Source: Apostichopus leukothele (taxonomy: Eukaryota; Echinodermata; Holothuroidea; Aspidochirotida; Stichopodidae). From it: a stretch of DNA of 22,028 nt. The stretch covers positions 1,034,174-1,056,201 of the forward strand of contig JAAAKB020000005.1 in assembly GCA_010014835.2 (NCBI GenBank), in the 5' to 3' direction. The position numbers were made by a program, and so were the translations under genes. Positions within the stretch are counted from its first letter, which is position 1. Each line of letters opens with the position of its first letter. The notes below the pieces were generated by a model that did not search any database, was not told the origin of the DNA, and worked only from the letters and a program-made list of their open reading frames with translations. Shown here piece by piece: positions 1 to 10,430 of this stretch.

Positions 1-2680
1 GGGAAAGATTTGTGTATTAAAACTGAACATTGCATAAGAAACTTATCTCCATCTCCCATATACTGTCATAGCTTCACTCGAAGCATCAACTTGCACCCTT
101 TGTTGTAATAAATTCACTAAAGATTTCTGCTTATCTTTAAGTTATTAATAGAAATATGGTCAGGAAGACAACATGAAAATGCATCTGGCCTTTTAATTAA
201 GATCTAAGGTACTGTACTTTTTCTTTTTCATACACATACAAAACATAGAAGTCCCAAGTCATGTACGGCACAATGTGAAACAGAAAAGCTGCAGCAGCTG
301 CAAAATCCCTTGCAGCTAGGCTGAATCTAATATGGAACAATCCACATTTGCAGGGCACAAAACTAAAATGTCCTACACCTCTTGGGGATGAGAGTGTATC
401 AGTACACTCTCTACCTTGTGTCATTGTTCCTAAAGAGTGATATTTGAAGTCTGAACAGACCAAAGTCAATATTCACCCCACACTGTGAGCACTATAGAGT
501 ACCTCTCGTCCGTCTGTTATGGCCAGCAAAGAACCTCTTGGCAACCTTGGTATTGTACTTAATTACCCACTCAGGATGTGATGTTCTTAAAAGCAAGTGA
601 TTCTGTAGCTCAACAGATAATGTGAATAACTTTCATGCAGTAAATTTATCTGTCACTGCTTGAGATCACTAGAGATGTATCATCTGCGAAAATGTGACAG
701 TTTTGCCAGCCGAGAGTTACATTTTATCCTGCAATATTAGATGTACTCGCATGTATGAGTGTAAACAGACTCACAAAATCACCCCCCCCCCTCCTCTTTT
801 TTGTGTGTGCTAGTACCTGACTAATAACTTTAAAATCTCAGTCCTGCTTGCGTTTGAAGGTCGCAGTTTTTTTTCCTTCTACTGTAGATACAGTTCGTGG
901 AAATTCTTCACAGACGGGCCTTTTCGCTCTTGCCTCTTCAAATTTTGTTCATCTTTATTTGCTTGATTGTGTTATTTCATCAGATGTGATTCTAGTCTGC
1001 TTGTGCGTCAGAATATTGATTCGGTCTGTGGTTTACGTTCTCAGAAGACAACATTAAATATTACTCTAAATTACATGTATGCATCTTCACGAAGTAACAC
1101 TATATCAGCTGATATATTGAGAATGTTGCATCATTACAAACTGTAGCAAATCATATTCATTTTTTATCTTTTTATCATTTTTTTTCCGTTGTCACTTGGA
1201 GAGGAGGCAAGCGAAGGGAGAAATAGAAAAAAATGAGATTAGTTTCCTATGAAGACATCAATTATCTTTAAAAAAACTGCCACAATTTGGTGTCAAGGTC
1301 GAAATGACACGTTTTACGGCAAATAATATATTTGATCAAATGGCTGTGTCAAATAGTAGGACTTCTGTGCCCGAAATAAAGCAAGAAGAGTAAAAATGAG
1401 GATTGAGATTTATCGATTGAGATTTATCAAGTGATATTTGAAACAGATAGCTCAAATGAAAAATTTGGCTACATTCATATCATTTTGTTTACTTTATATA
1501 GTTTTGGCAGTTTAATTGGTGGTATTAAGATCAACATAGGGTACAGTTATATTTTTACGTTGTGTATTAATAAAGCATATTACATGACAAACGATGTTAC
1601 TGTTCACGCTCCACTGCACAACTTTCAAGATATCATTTGTGATAATGTTCAGATGTATCTGGCAAACAAATTTATCAAAAATAAAAAAAAACACTGAAAT
1701 TGATGAGTTTGGCATCATCATTTGCTGATTAGGCATTTGATTTTCTTGGAGATGTGCATTCTACCAAAAACCCATCAATGACCATAAAGTCTGGAATATA
1801 TCAGTCTTGAATTTTTTCCGTACATTCAGGGTCTTGCCTCGTAAATTTAAACAAACCAGTAAGATCCTGATGGATGTAACCGGTGAATGCAGTCACATAC
1901 TGCAGAGTACACTGTGTGCAGGCAGTGTTTGATTGTCGAAAGAGTGCATAGGTTGCTTCTTGTATGGTCAAGTGGAATTTCTTGTTTAGTTTAATGTGTC
2001 ATAATTTCACTGATGTCTGTTTTTGTTTTGTTTGTTCTATTACCTTTGATTCAAATTCACCTGGGAAACAAAACTCTATTTAAGTTATATGCAAGGTCAT
2101 GCCAAGTAATATTATATATCCAAGGTGAAGTACATTGTAAGCCTAAACTCCATCAGTTGGACATACGTTGTTCAACGTCTGGATGTCTGACTATATGGCA
2201 ATATACTAACTGCATGCAGGCCTAGCAGTGAAGGGAAGCTGGTTTAGTACTAATAACCACAAAGTTTATTTGCTGAATAAACAGTAGGCTACAGATTTCA
2301 AACTTGGGTATTCCTATCACTCTCAATTGTGCCATTTGCATCTAGCCTAAAGTTGCTATAAAGTGATAATAGACTAAATCCCCCCGCTCCTTTCTATTTA
2401 TCCCTGCCCCTAAGCCTTATTGTTACTGGAACTTGCTTTCGAGTGGACTTTATAAATTTATCAATTGATGTATAAATCTTCTAAAACAATGTAGCTCACT
2501 AGCTAATTCATTTGTCAAGTTTCAGTTCAAATAATGATCCAAAAGTCAAAATGTTATGTATTTGCATTTTGCATTGGCACTGTCAATATTAACAATAAAA
2601 AGTGTCAGGATAGCAAAATGTTGAGAAACGAAAGGATCGTCACTGAGGATTTGCTCATTAACATCTTTAACATCTTTGTC
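1..2680. other. Non-coding sequence, no gene recognised
   Basis: I find no exon, RNA gene or recognisable transposon protein here. The few open frames are short, have no family motifs and carry no convincing splice signals. The stretch is AT-rich. It contains a C-run near 782-791 and a perfect 9-bp hairpin at 390-411 (GAGAGTGTA, loop TCAG, TACACTCTC). It is most simply read as intergenic sequence or intron upstream of the phosphodiesterase exon. Confidence 0.6.
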
Positions 2681-2751
2681 AACCTTCTGTAAGATATCCC
2701 CTCCTAGACATTGGGTCTAGGAGGGGGGTGGGGAGAATCTTACAGTAGGTT
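2681..2751. repeat. Near-perfect foldback (hairpin) sequence
   Basis: The left arm at 2681-2709 (AACCTTCTGTAAGAT, then CCCCTCCTAGAC) is the reverse complement of the right arm at 2715-2751, with a 5-base loop (ATTGG). The right arm carries roughly 8 extra G-rich bases in the middle, giving one asymmetric bulge. The ends AACCT-CTGTAAGAT pair almost without error. This could be a tiny foldback or MITE-type element, or a transcribed hairpin. No coding sequence is associated with it. Confidence 0.75.
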
Positions 2752-5017
2752 CATAAATTGTAATCTTGTCTTGAGTAAGGTTATACCTGAGAGTATTTGT
2801 AAAAATTGTTGACTAGGCATCAAAAGGCTGCTTTAAGATTTGACATGGTTGTCATTGTGATTTATGGGCTTTCTGCTTTTTAGTAAATCTACATGCTGTT
2901 TTAATTAGTTTCTTGGGTTAATAGATTACTACTGGTAAAACCATTATAATCAGAGCTAGAAGTTCAGCAACATTTTGGAATCACTCATTGCACTTGCATA
3001 CATGAGCTAAATGCTAATCCATACAGAGGCTGATTGTATTTTGCTACTAGCAGTTTATACCATCTTCTTATTCCTGTCAGTTTCATACAAGTGACTTATA
3101 GTGTGCATATGGAACAATGTGAAGTAGCTCTTTTTGACCCAAAAAGATGGACTTTTTGCTGGTAGTTGACCAGCAATTTAATGAGTACTCTTATAAGAAA
3201 TTGGCTTAGATTACCAACTTTTTCCCTGATTCTGATAGGCCAATGTAGATTTTTAAATGAAAGGGCGGAAGGCCTAAATATTTTACAGGCTATGTGTTGA
3301 TGTTAGTTCTGACAGTGACAGATATTCTCAAGTAGTGGAACCTTCTTGTGTTGCACACCATACATATATGTTGATATCTAAGTGTATTATGTGGTGAAAC
3401 GTGTTATATGGCAAAATAATCAACTCCTTTTACGGCTGAACTAGAAGAACTGGTTTAAGTTTACTGTGCGTACAATATTCATGCTTTAAACATGATAATA
3501 TCAAACAAATATGTGAGTGCTTCCATTTACAGTTTATTCCACTAGTGTCACAACCCTTGTCATCACTTATTTGTATAGTGGCTCACATTTCATGGCCTTT
3601 TTGCATACATACGTGTAGTAGAGTCTTGGTTTAATAGTCTTCACAAATGATCAATTTACCAATGTTGCTTGACAGTTGCGTGAATGTTACTTTGAACACT
3701 TTACTCTTACCTGATTCCATTCCACATAGTCACTCAAATCAACCTAACCTACAAAAGTTGGTAATATATTAGCATTGCCCCCCCCCACCCCAAAACAAGA
3801 ACATCCTAAGTTAATTGTCAAATTTAAGAACTAGACAACAAAATTCAGTGAAAATGCTGGTCATCATCACTTCACAACTAAGCATGTTTTAACAAATTGA
3901 AAGAAGCCCTGGTTCGTGAAGGAATCGGAACCTTCAAGCCTAATTTCATATCCAGCAGGAAGGGTGGACATTCTATCTGCTAAATCAAGACTTCACCATT
4001 TATAGAGCCTTGAAATCGTAGTGAACTCAACAGCAGTGAAATGGAATGGACAGAGAAATGTCTTTTTTTTACTGTCAACTGGAAGAAGAAGAAGAACAAG
4101 AAGTTCCATAAAACACTTTGAAATTGGCAGCTGGCTCTTCTGCATTGCAAAAGCAACCATTAATCTATATAAACATGCATTAAGTAGATTAGATCAGAGG
4201 GAATAGAGAGAACATGGCAATGGAAATCAATACTGAGCGGGAAGTGCCCTAGGGATTACATTAAGTAGCTGTGTAACTTGCAGTATCTTGGTAATATGAT
4301 TAAACTGCTAGCAATGCCTAAGTGGAACTTTCAAGGTGTAAATTTTTGCCTCTCATGGATTCAAATGTTGGATGAACAGAATGAAATGTTGAAAGAAGGA
4401 CCGGAGATCCGAGGTAGCTCAGGTGTATGCATTTATTTCATTTTTGACAAGTATCAATTTCTTTTCAATCTTTGTGGCATAGAGCATGTTTGGCAGAGCT
4501 TGGACAAAATTAAAGTCTGTCAGAATTGATGAGTGTTTGGCACTTAGCGAGGTCTATTAAGTTTTGCAGTGGGGAAAGCAATGTAAACAGCTGCTTATTT
4601 TGTGTTTGGTTTGTTACAGGGGCCGGAGGGGGCCAGGGAAGCAGGGTGGGATGTAGGCTGTGATGGCATAGTATCTGGTGAAGATACTTAACTAAAACTT
4701 TGTGCATTGGTGACTAGATGAAGGATAAAGTTCATCTGATTGATAGAAACACTGTTCAGTGCTAGTCGATGTGGCTGATGCGATAAATCCTTTGAGTCTT
4801 TCAATTTTCATTTACAGTAGTATTCTCTAAATTGTCTTTCTCCAGCAACCAAGCCACTGCTTCTATAACATGTTTTTGGCACCTCAATGTGAGACTATAC
4901 CTGTTATGTATGATGATTATAATGGTCATCAACTTTAGATGAATTTATCTGAGCAGATTGAATATATTGCTTCATATATGCTAGGATTATGTATGGACTG
5001 AAGCATGTTTCAAGCCT
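2752..5017. other. Non-coding sequence, no gene recognised
   Basis: This AT-rich stretch contains a C-run near 3778-3787 and a GAA-rich purine tract near 4081-4101. Open frames at 4021-4206 and 4278-4529 have no recognisable domain and no matching splice context. I see no RNA gene or transposon end. Confidence 0.55.
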
Positions 5018-5277
5018 TAATTCCTTTTGCCATGAATGACATGCATTCAGGTATTTAATGTGTATTTACTTCGCTCCACACTTACCTGTCTCCTCACAAC
5101 CTTAGCACCACGTTCTATTGTGCCTAGAATGTCCTGGTAACCTTTTAACACTGTGCCCCCTCTATGACCGGCCCCTCCGGTCATTGCCCTTCGTTCTCAT
5201 TCTACCATTCAAAGTGTCTAATTCCTTTGTCATGAATGGCAGGCATTCAGGAAGGAATGAAGGCATTTAATGTGTAT
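5018..5277. repeat. Direct duplication flanking a dispersed-repeat copy
   Basis: A block at 5018-5065 (TAATTCC..., CATGAATG, GCATTCAG, ATTTAATGTGTAT) recurs at 5219-5277 with the same order of words and one roughly 12-base insertion (about 5250-5262). The copies are 201 bp apart and enclose the dispersed repeat at 5062-5149. At 46-59 bp the repeat is longer than usual target-site duplications, so it is more likely a local duplication that was interrupted by, or included, the repeat. A perfect hairpin lies inside at 5164-5184 (ATGACCGG, loop CCCCT, CCGGTCAT). Confidence 0.6.
5062..5149 (+). repeat. Dispersed TTACTTC-family repeat, copy A
   Basis: This 88-bp segment aligns without gaps to 15088-15175. 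By hand I count 10 mismatches, about 89% identity. Shared blocks are GTATTTACTTC, TTACCTGTCTCCTCACAAC and TCCTGGTAACCTTTTAAC. The resemblance to the weaker copy at 7686-7788 continues past 5149 (CACTGTGCCCCCT...ATGACC against CACTGCGCCCTCATTGACC). I see no open frame, terminal inverted repeat or tRNA-type promoter box. It is an unclassified interspersed repeat, possibly a SINE, MITE or retroelement-end fragment. Confidence 0.8.
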
Positions 5278-7685
5278 ATACAGACAAAAACCCATTCCAT
5301 TGTATTAGGTTTAACATTTTCATGATCACATGGCCACATACCTCAATTTAGAGAATTGTTGCTGAGAATAGGTTCAGCTGATATATTAAAGGGAATTTTG
5401 TGATAATTTACATCATTCCATTCCACTCTTACCCATCTGTTATCAACAAATACACTTTCCTATCGACAGGTATATTGGGAAGAGTTTGTAACTTGAAGCA
5501 CTGTCACCAATGACACGTGTCATCGGGTCATGAGCCCTAATCTAGAGCTAAGTTAGCTTTTCACACTTGGGTCTTTGAGTTGGCAACTTTTCTTGTTAAG
5601 GTACACTTTACTTGATCAGATCTAGAAATTGCTGAAAACTTTGTGTGCACATTGATTTGTTTTCCCTTTAAATTATTTTCTTCACTGTTTGGCAATCTGA
5701 TTGTTCTTTTAGAACTACTATGCTGCCCACATCTGCATTAAAAAACAACACTTCAGCATTTTTTTCAATATTGACATAATCCTAACTAGATCAGAACGAC
5801 AACAGACATATTTGTAATAAAGTTTTCATTGCAGCTCATATTGATCCAAAATGTTGTGGATTTCCTAATTTGAAGAACCAAGTTCTATGGTAAATTTGCT
5901 ATATATACCAGAAACGTGTAACCGTGCAGCCAGATTGTATACTCTATTGTGCCTTAGTTTAACATGACAATATCATCTCTGCTGCCTTGAAAGGCTTTCC
6001 AACTATTGCAGTCTGTTAAACTATTTTGCATTCCTAAATTACTGGAATCCCCAACAATCAACTACGTAGGGTTAGTCATGCATGTTACATCCAGTAGAGA
6101 ATATATGCTGTACTGTACCCTAGCTGAACACTGAAAGCATCATGACCGTAATAGTTTCTCGCAATAAAAAATTTTCTTGCCTAATCAGCAAGCAGTGATC
6201 TTCACGTACATGTATCGGTGATGTAAGAAACAGTAGATTTTTTCCCCCTTTCTTTTTGGTACTGTGACTACCTTCTCTCCCAGTTTCTGTTTTCTTGCCC
6301 TGCGGGCCTAAAGGTACAGTAGCATTTATCAGCTTTATAATCTTTGATTTCCAGTGCAGTCACCTGAAGAGTGCAAATTAATTGTGATGCCAGTCTGAGA
6401 ATTGATGGTGAACCGATGATGGAGTTTCTGTCAAAAGAGGTCATACTCCATCATGGGATATGTGGCATGAAGTGATAATGAAGTAGTAAGATAAGGTCAA
6501 GGTTTGTTGCCATGAGTTGTCTGAAAGTGATGAAATTGAATTTTGTCAGAAAATAATTGTCTTTTAGAAACAGAAAAGTGGGACTTGTGATGCTACCCAT
6601 GTATGCTAGGCTCCAGAGTTTACTAGGTGTCAGTTGTCGAAGCCAATATATAAACCTACATAGTGTGACAAGTACAGACTGTTGTAATTTATTGGGTTAA
6701 TGTTGGAAGTTGGAATATATTTCTTCCTCTGGAATGTTGCATTTCTTCTTCAGGAGTATTGCATTTCTTTTCTTTCCCACAGGCAATAATAATAAAGATA
6801 AAATTTAAAATATTTCCAGAGGTTTTCCTTGTTTTCTTTTTTCACTCTTGCAGTTGCTTCCATTCTATAGTACATTGCCTCATACTGTGGGTGTGCTGTA
6901 TATATTGGCTCTATCTTCTAATTTTCTTGGCTCCTTTGAAAATTGGAAAGTTCATGGGTCCTGACACCAACATACCTTTACATAAAGTTTGAAAGGTTAT
7001 AAGCCTGTCTATAATATATTGGTCAGATACCCAAAATCTCTGATGCACATGGTCCAAAATATCTTTTCCACCCATGCACCTGTTTCAGTAAAAGGTGCGG
7101 TTCCTTTTGACCATAATAAAGTGAATTACTCTAGGCAAAATGACCTATTGTACTTGACCTACAATGTTCATTAGTGAAGGAGTTCAATTTACTGATTAAT
7201 AAGAGCACCTGTTATTAAGGTGGGTATGAAGTAGAGCTTGTCATTTAAAATAGTACTAAAGAGAGATATGGCTTGTTATAACCCAAGAGAGGTTGATAGG
7301 CTCCACTGGACACTACAGTACTATAAGATTGTTGGATATATTTAACAATGATGTTTGGCTTGGTGACATCTATAGAAGACTTTTTACCTGAAATATTGCC
7401 CAATCAGATTAAATTGTCCATCTGGTTTTTTTTTCATTTAATAGCAACAGGGTTAATCCCATCTTCCTTGACATGCAAAGTTTTGTCATCCCAAGTTACT
7501 ACAGATAACAATAGAGAAATGAAATAAAAATTAAAATAATGCAACAAAGAGAAACCACAAATGTTTTTTGAAAATTTCAGGTTGGCTTTGCTTTGTGATA
7601 ACTATTAAATGCACCCAGACAATGAATCACGTAAGATATGGTATTTAATTGGTTCACTCAATGATAAAATCACAGGCTTCTTAGA
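5278..7685. other. Non-coding sequence upstream of the phosphodiesterase exon
   Basis: No exon could be supported. I looked for the expected preceding GAF-A sequence (the helix and first strands before the Ser-Leu-Phe-Leu-Val segment) and did not see it. The frames at 6759-6992 and 6989-7174 are AT-driven and lack motifs. This is probably intron, if the exon at 7965 is not the first of its gene. Confidence 0.5.
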
Positions 7686-7788
7686 TTTTGCTGCACTCCT
7701 CTCGTACCTGTCTGGACACCACTATTGCACTTTCCCATCTACCTAGCTTATAAACTGGTAACATTTTAGCACTGCGCCCTCATTGACC
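7686..7788 (+). repeat. Diverged copy of the TTACTTC-family repeat
   Basis: The words CACTCCTCTCGTACCTGTCT, CACCACTATTGCAC, CTGGTAACATTTTAGCACTG and CCCTCATTGACC fall in the same order and at similar spacing as in the copy at 5062-5170. Similarity is patchy, so the boundaries are approximate. It ends about 180 bp before the phosphodiesterase exon. Confidence 0.5.
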
Positions 7789-7951
7789 CTCCTCGAGGAC
7801 AACACCCATCCTCCTAAAAACCACCACCCGTAAGTATAGCTGTCCAAGCTGGCAACAATTTCCAAGTTTTGGGGTTTTGATCGATTGTGATTGATATTTA
7901 GACTATTGTTGTGGGTGTGATAAAATTGTTGGCTTAATAGAGAACTTTCTA

Positions 7952-7964
7952 TTTCCAATTGCAG
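7952..7964 (+). promoter_or_regulatory. 3' splice site of the phosphodiesterase exon
   Basis: A pyrimidine-rich tract precedes AATTGCAG, and AG at 7963-7964 fixes the exon start. The first base, C, is the third base of the codon before LFLV, consistent with the Ser that precedes this strand in related GAF domains. Confidence 0.8.
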
Positions 7965-8154
7965 CTTATTCCTTGTGAGAGGTACTAAAGAAAACCGGTA
8001 CCTATGCTCAAGGCTATTTGATGTGACTGAAAACTCAACAGTGGAAGATGTACTTCATTCAGAACGGGACGAGATCCGTATTCCGTTTGGTCAAGGCATT
8101 GCTGGCCACGTAGCAAAATTCAAGGAGTCCATCAATATCAAGAATGCTTATGAG
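7965..8154 (+). CDS. Internal exon of a GAF-domain cyclic-nucleotide phosphodiesterase (PDE5/PDE11 type)
   Basis: This partial gene is a single 190-bp exon. An acceptor (TTTCCAATTGCAG) ends at 7964 and a donor (GAG|GTACAG) follows 8154. It starts with the last base of a split codon, then has 63 codons, and ends in phase 0. Reading on past the donor hits a stop within four codons, which supports the splice site. Key residues are LFLV (1-4), SRLFDV (15-20), the variable loop NSTVEDVL, EIRIPFGQGI (36-45), AGHVA (46-50) and NIKNAYE (57-63). These match the middle of the first GAF domain of the PDE5/6/11 clade, where the next exon would normally supply DPRFN. In that family the GAF domains bind cyclic nucleotide and control a C-terminal HD phosphodiesterase domain in the cytosol. 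The catalytic domain, GAF-B and the rest of GAF-A are not visible here. PDE5-like (SRLFDV, GHVA, NIK-AYE) and PDE11-like (IPFG-GI) features are mixed, so I give no symbol. PDE10 is a weaker alternative. Confidence 0.88.
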
Positions 8155-8664
8155 GTACAGTATTAACAATGAAAGGCCGATTAAAAAAGACATGCAGATA
8201 ATTTATAACATGTATTGACAGATTTTAATTGTATTGAGGGAGAAAAATATAAAGGGAAAATCAATGGTTTCAGTCCTCTTCAAGGAACATGGTTAGAGGT
8301 ATGAAAAACAGAATCGAACAGAAACAGAAAAAAAAGGCCTTTTCTGTACTTTGTCAAGATAAAAGTGTTCCAAACAAAGTGAAAATTTAAGAAAAAGTCA
8401 AAAACAAGAAGTTCTTACATTATTTCATTTATTTGTGTATGTTGACTTCATCTTCACCATCAGGAAAGTTGTCATTGGTAATTGCAAATCAAATCCAAGT
8501 GTTGCTTAAGTCTATAAAGTGGATATCTTGCACAATTGGTGTTTCTTGTTGTTTTCTCCATCCATTGTTTCTCTGATACCTGCCTCCTTCCTCTATTTCA
8601 ACATCTCATCCACCTAGTTCATCTAATTTGGTAACTTTGACCATTACTCATCCCCCCCCCTTCA
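8155..8664 (+). other. Intron sequence after the phosphodiesterase exon
   Basis: This begins with the donor GTACAG. The continuation of the GAF domain (DPRFN and the following TGYKT-type segment) is not found here. The last part, about 8571-8645, has weak similarity to the TTACTTC family (ATACCTGCCTCC, TTTGGTAACTTTGACC), followed by a C-run near 8652-8660 just before the minisatellite. Confidence 0.55.
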
Positions 8665-9020
8665 ACCTCTCGCACTACTCTCTGTGACCACTACTTTCCA
8701 GGTTTTTATCCTGTGCTTCTTTAATACATCACCTCTCACCTCTCGCACTCTCTGTGACCACTACTTTCCAGTTGTTTATCCCGTTCTTCTATAATACATC
8801 CCCTCCCACCTCTCGCACTACTCTCTGTGACCACTACTTTCCAGTTGTTTATCCCGTTCTTCTTTAATACATCACCTCTCACCTCTTGCACTACTCTCTG
8901 TGACCACTACTTGCCAGGTGTTTATCCCGTTCTTCTTTAATACATCACCTCCCACCTCTCGCACTACTCTCTGTGACCACTACTTTCCAGTTGTTTATCC
9001 TGTTCTTCTTTAATACATCA
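8665..9020 (+). repeat. Minisatellite: five copies of a 73-bp unit
   Basis: Copies start at 8665, 8738, 8808, 8881 and 8954. Each begins ACCTCT(C/T)GCAC and contains CTCTCTGTGACCACTACTT, CCAG, TTTATCC and TTCTTCTTTAATACATCA. Copy 2 lacks 3 bp (CGCACTCTC against CGCACTACTCTC), which gives the single 70-bp spacing. Copy 5 stops after 67 bp. Copies differ at only a few positions each, so the array looks recently expanded or homogenised. It lies in the presumed intron after the phosphodiesterase exon. Confidence 0.95.
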
Positions 9021-9146
9021 GAACTCTAAAGCTCAATGGGCACACATTATGATCTTCAATATCATTGATGGTCTTCTCCCATGTTGGTTGCAGTGTTTGG
9101 TTGAAGACCAAGACAGTGGGAGTGGGAGAGGTAGGGGCAGATTGTT

Positions 9147-9170
9147 GGGGTGGGGGGGGGGGTGGGGTGG
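9147..9170 (+). other. G-rich tract with quadruplex potential
   Basis: Four or more runs of at least four Gs are separated by single Ts on the + strand, followed by GG. This satisfies the usual sequence rule for an intramolecular G-quadruplex. It may equally be a slippage-prone homopolymer or an assembly-noisy site. Confidence 0.6.
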
Positions 9171-9834
9171 AGAGTAACCCTATGGACTTTGGCATTGCAG
9201 AGACCAAAAATAAAACCCTTGTGCCTGGTAAGGCAAACAGTGTCCTTTCTCTATGTGGGACGAAAGAAGAAGAAAAAACTGTAGGTCAATTGTTAGTAAT
9301 CTTTTGTCTTTTTGTGACTTGAAATTATCTGTTATTTGGAATTGACTAAATTGTGGAAGGAAATACTTCCAATATACCTGTGAATTTTTAATATGGTGTA
9401 ATAAAGGATATGTTAACACAGATGAAGAGTTGTGGCTTACGTTTGCAATTGCCACAATCCACATATATGATGATATAATCCTACTGTAGAACTCACAACA
9501 CAAGATAAGAATGACCTTGTTTTGCAATTGAATCCTATAATTCGATTGACCGACAGTTGTAATATAGGGAATTATCTGCAGGCAAAAATCCATGTCCACT
9601 TTAAGTGGACAAAGGTTTCTTATTACAGTTAATTAGAAAGTGAAAAAAAGTAGGAGTGGTTTTCAACTAAACTATTGAAGAGGTAGGCTGTAACACAGGA
9701 TTGTCAGATATTGGTTTTTGCAGTTCAAGGGATTGTAAACACTCTTGAATGAAAGCTTCACCATCCATACTGATTGTAGTTCTGTTTGGGAAGTTGTGAA
9801 ACGGATTTTGAATTGTATGATTTTTGAGATAAAT

Positions 9835-9861
9835 TAACAAACAAACAAACAAACAAACAAA
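9835..9861 (+). repeat. (AAAC)n microsatellite
   Basis: There are about six uninterrupted ACAA/AAAC units ending in AAAAGGG. No retroelement body could be recognised immediately upstream on either strand, so I list it only as a microsatellite. Confidence 0.85.
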
Positions 9862-10261
9862 AGGGAAAGTTGAATTCCTTGAAAGGTAAAAGATTTTTCC
9901 ATACATGTGTCAATTTCTTCCATGAAATGTTCTATAGCATTTGGAATGTTTGCTTAATAACCTAAGGAAAAGTACTTGATTTAAAATGATTATTTAAAGT
10001 GTATTCCAGGGAATAATTTTTCTGGTATCTCATCGCAAAATGATGCACAAAATGCAAAGTGCAAAAATATGTATCAGTTTTACACAAAGGAAAGATTGTT
10101 TTTTACAGGAGACAAAAAGGAAATTCATAGCCTTCAAAACTGCTAAACAAAATTTGATCCCTAAATTATGCCTGGTATTTCTTTTGAAGAAAATGATCTT
10201 CCTCTATAGATGGAGAAAATAATTGAGCATTAATAAAAACACCAAAGATATGTAAAAGTTA

Positions 10262-10430
10262 GAGGGCCTGACGTTTCGATCGTAGCAGGATATTCTTCAG
10301 ATCGAGCTTCAGTGAGCCTACAACTGTAGCCTGTTTGAAGTATATGAGCAGTTTGCTGACAGTTCATATCTCTAGGAACAAACAAAGATGTTTGAAGCTC
10401 ATTTTCCATGATGATAAGGTCATTCACTCA
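10262..10430 (-). mobile_element. Probable Penelope-like retroelement remnant with decayed hammerhead motif
   Basis: Read on the - strand, 10300-10270 gives CTGAAGA, then a TATCC...CGATC helix-like segment, then CGAAACGTC, followed by AGGCCCTC. The CTGANGA and GAAA core blocks flank an intervening stem II-like segment, as in hammerhead ribozymes. The GAAACGTCAGG ending is one I associate with the minimal type I hammerheads in Penelope-like element ends. The helix here has at least two mismatches, so this copy is probably inactive. No reverse transcriptase or GIY-YIG endonuclease could be seen. The far boundary at 10430 is only an estimate. The assignment rests on motif memory, not on a search. 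Confidence 0.45.

Larger units (their letters stand above)
9021..10261. other. Non-coding sequence with simple repeats and a G-rich run
   Basis: There is a G-tract at 9147-9170 (G4, T, G12, T, G4, T, G2) and an AAAC microsatellite at about 9835-9861. A perfect short palindrome lies at 9594-9610 (GTCCACTT, T, AAGTGGAC). The open frame on the - strand at 9180-9599 has no family motif and spans the G-run flank, so I do not call it a gene. Confidence 0.6.

Noticed and set aside
197-469. 90-codon - strand frame with an alanine run
   Set aside because: The alanines come from a GCAGCAGCTGCA simple sequence; no domain or splice support.
8665-9020. Regularly spaced repeats considered as a CRISPR array
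   Set aside because: The units are contiguous 73-bp tandem copies with no unique spacers, and the genome is eukaryotic.
9180-9599. 139-codon open frame on the - strand, the longest in the window
   Set aside because: Its composition is unremarkable for AT-rich DNA, it has no motif or splice support, and it overlaps low-complexity sequence.
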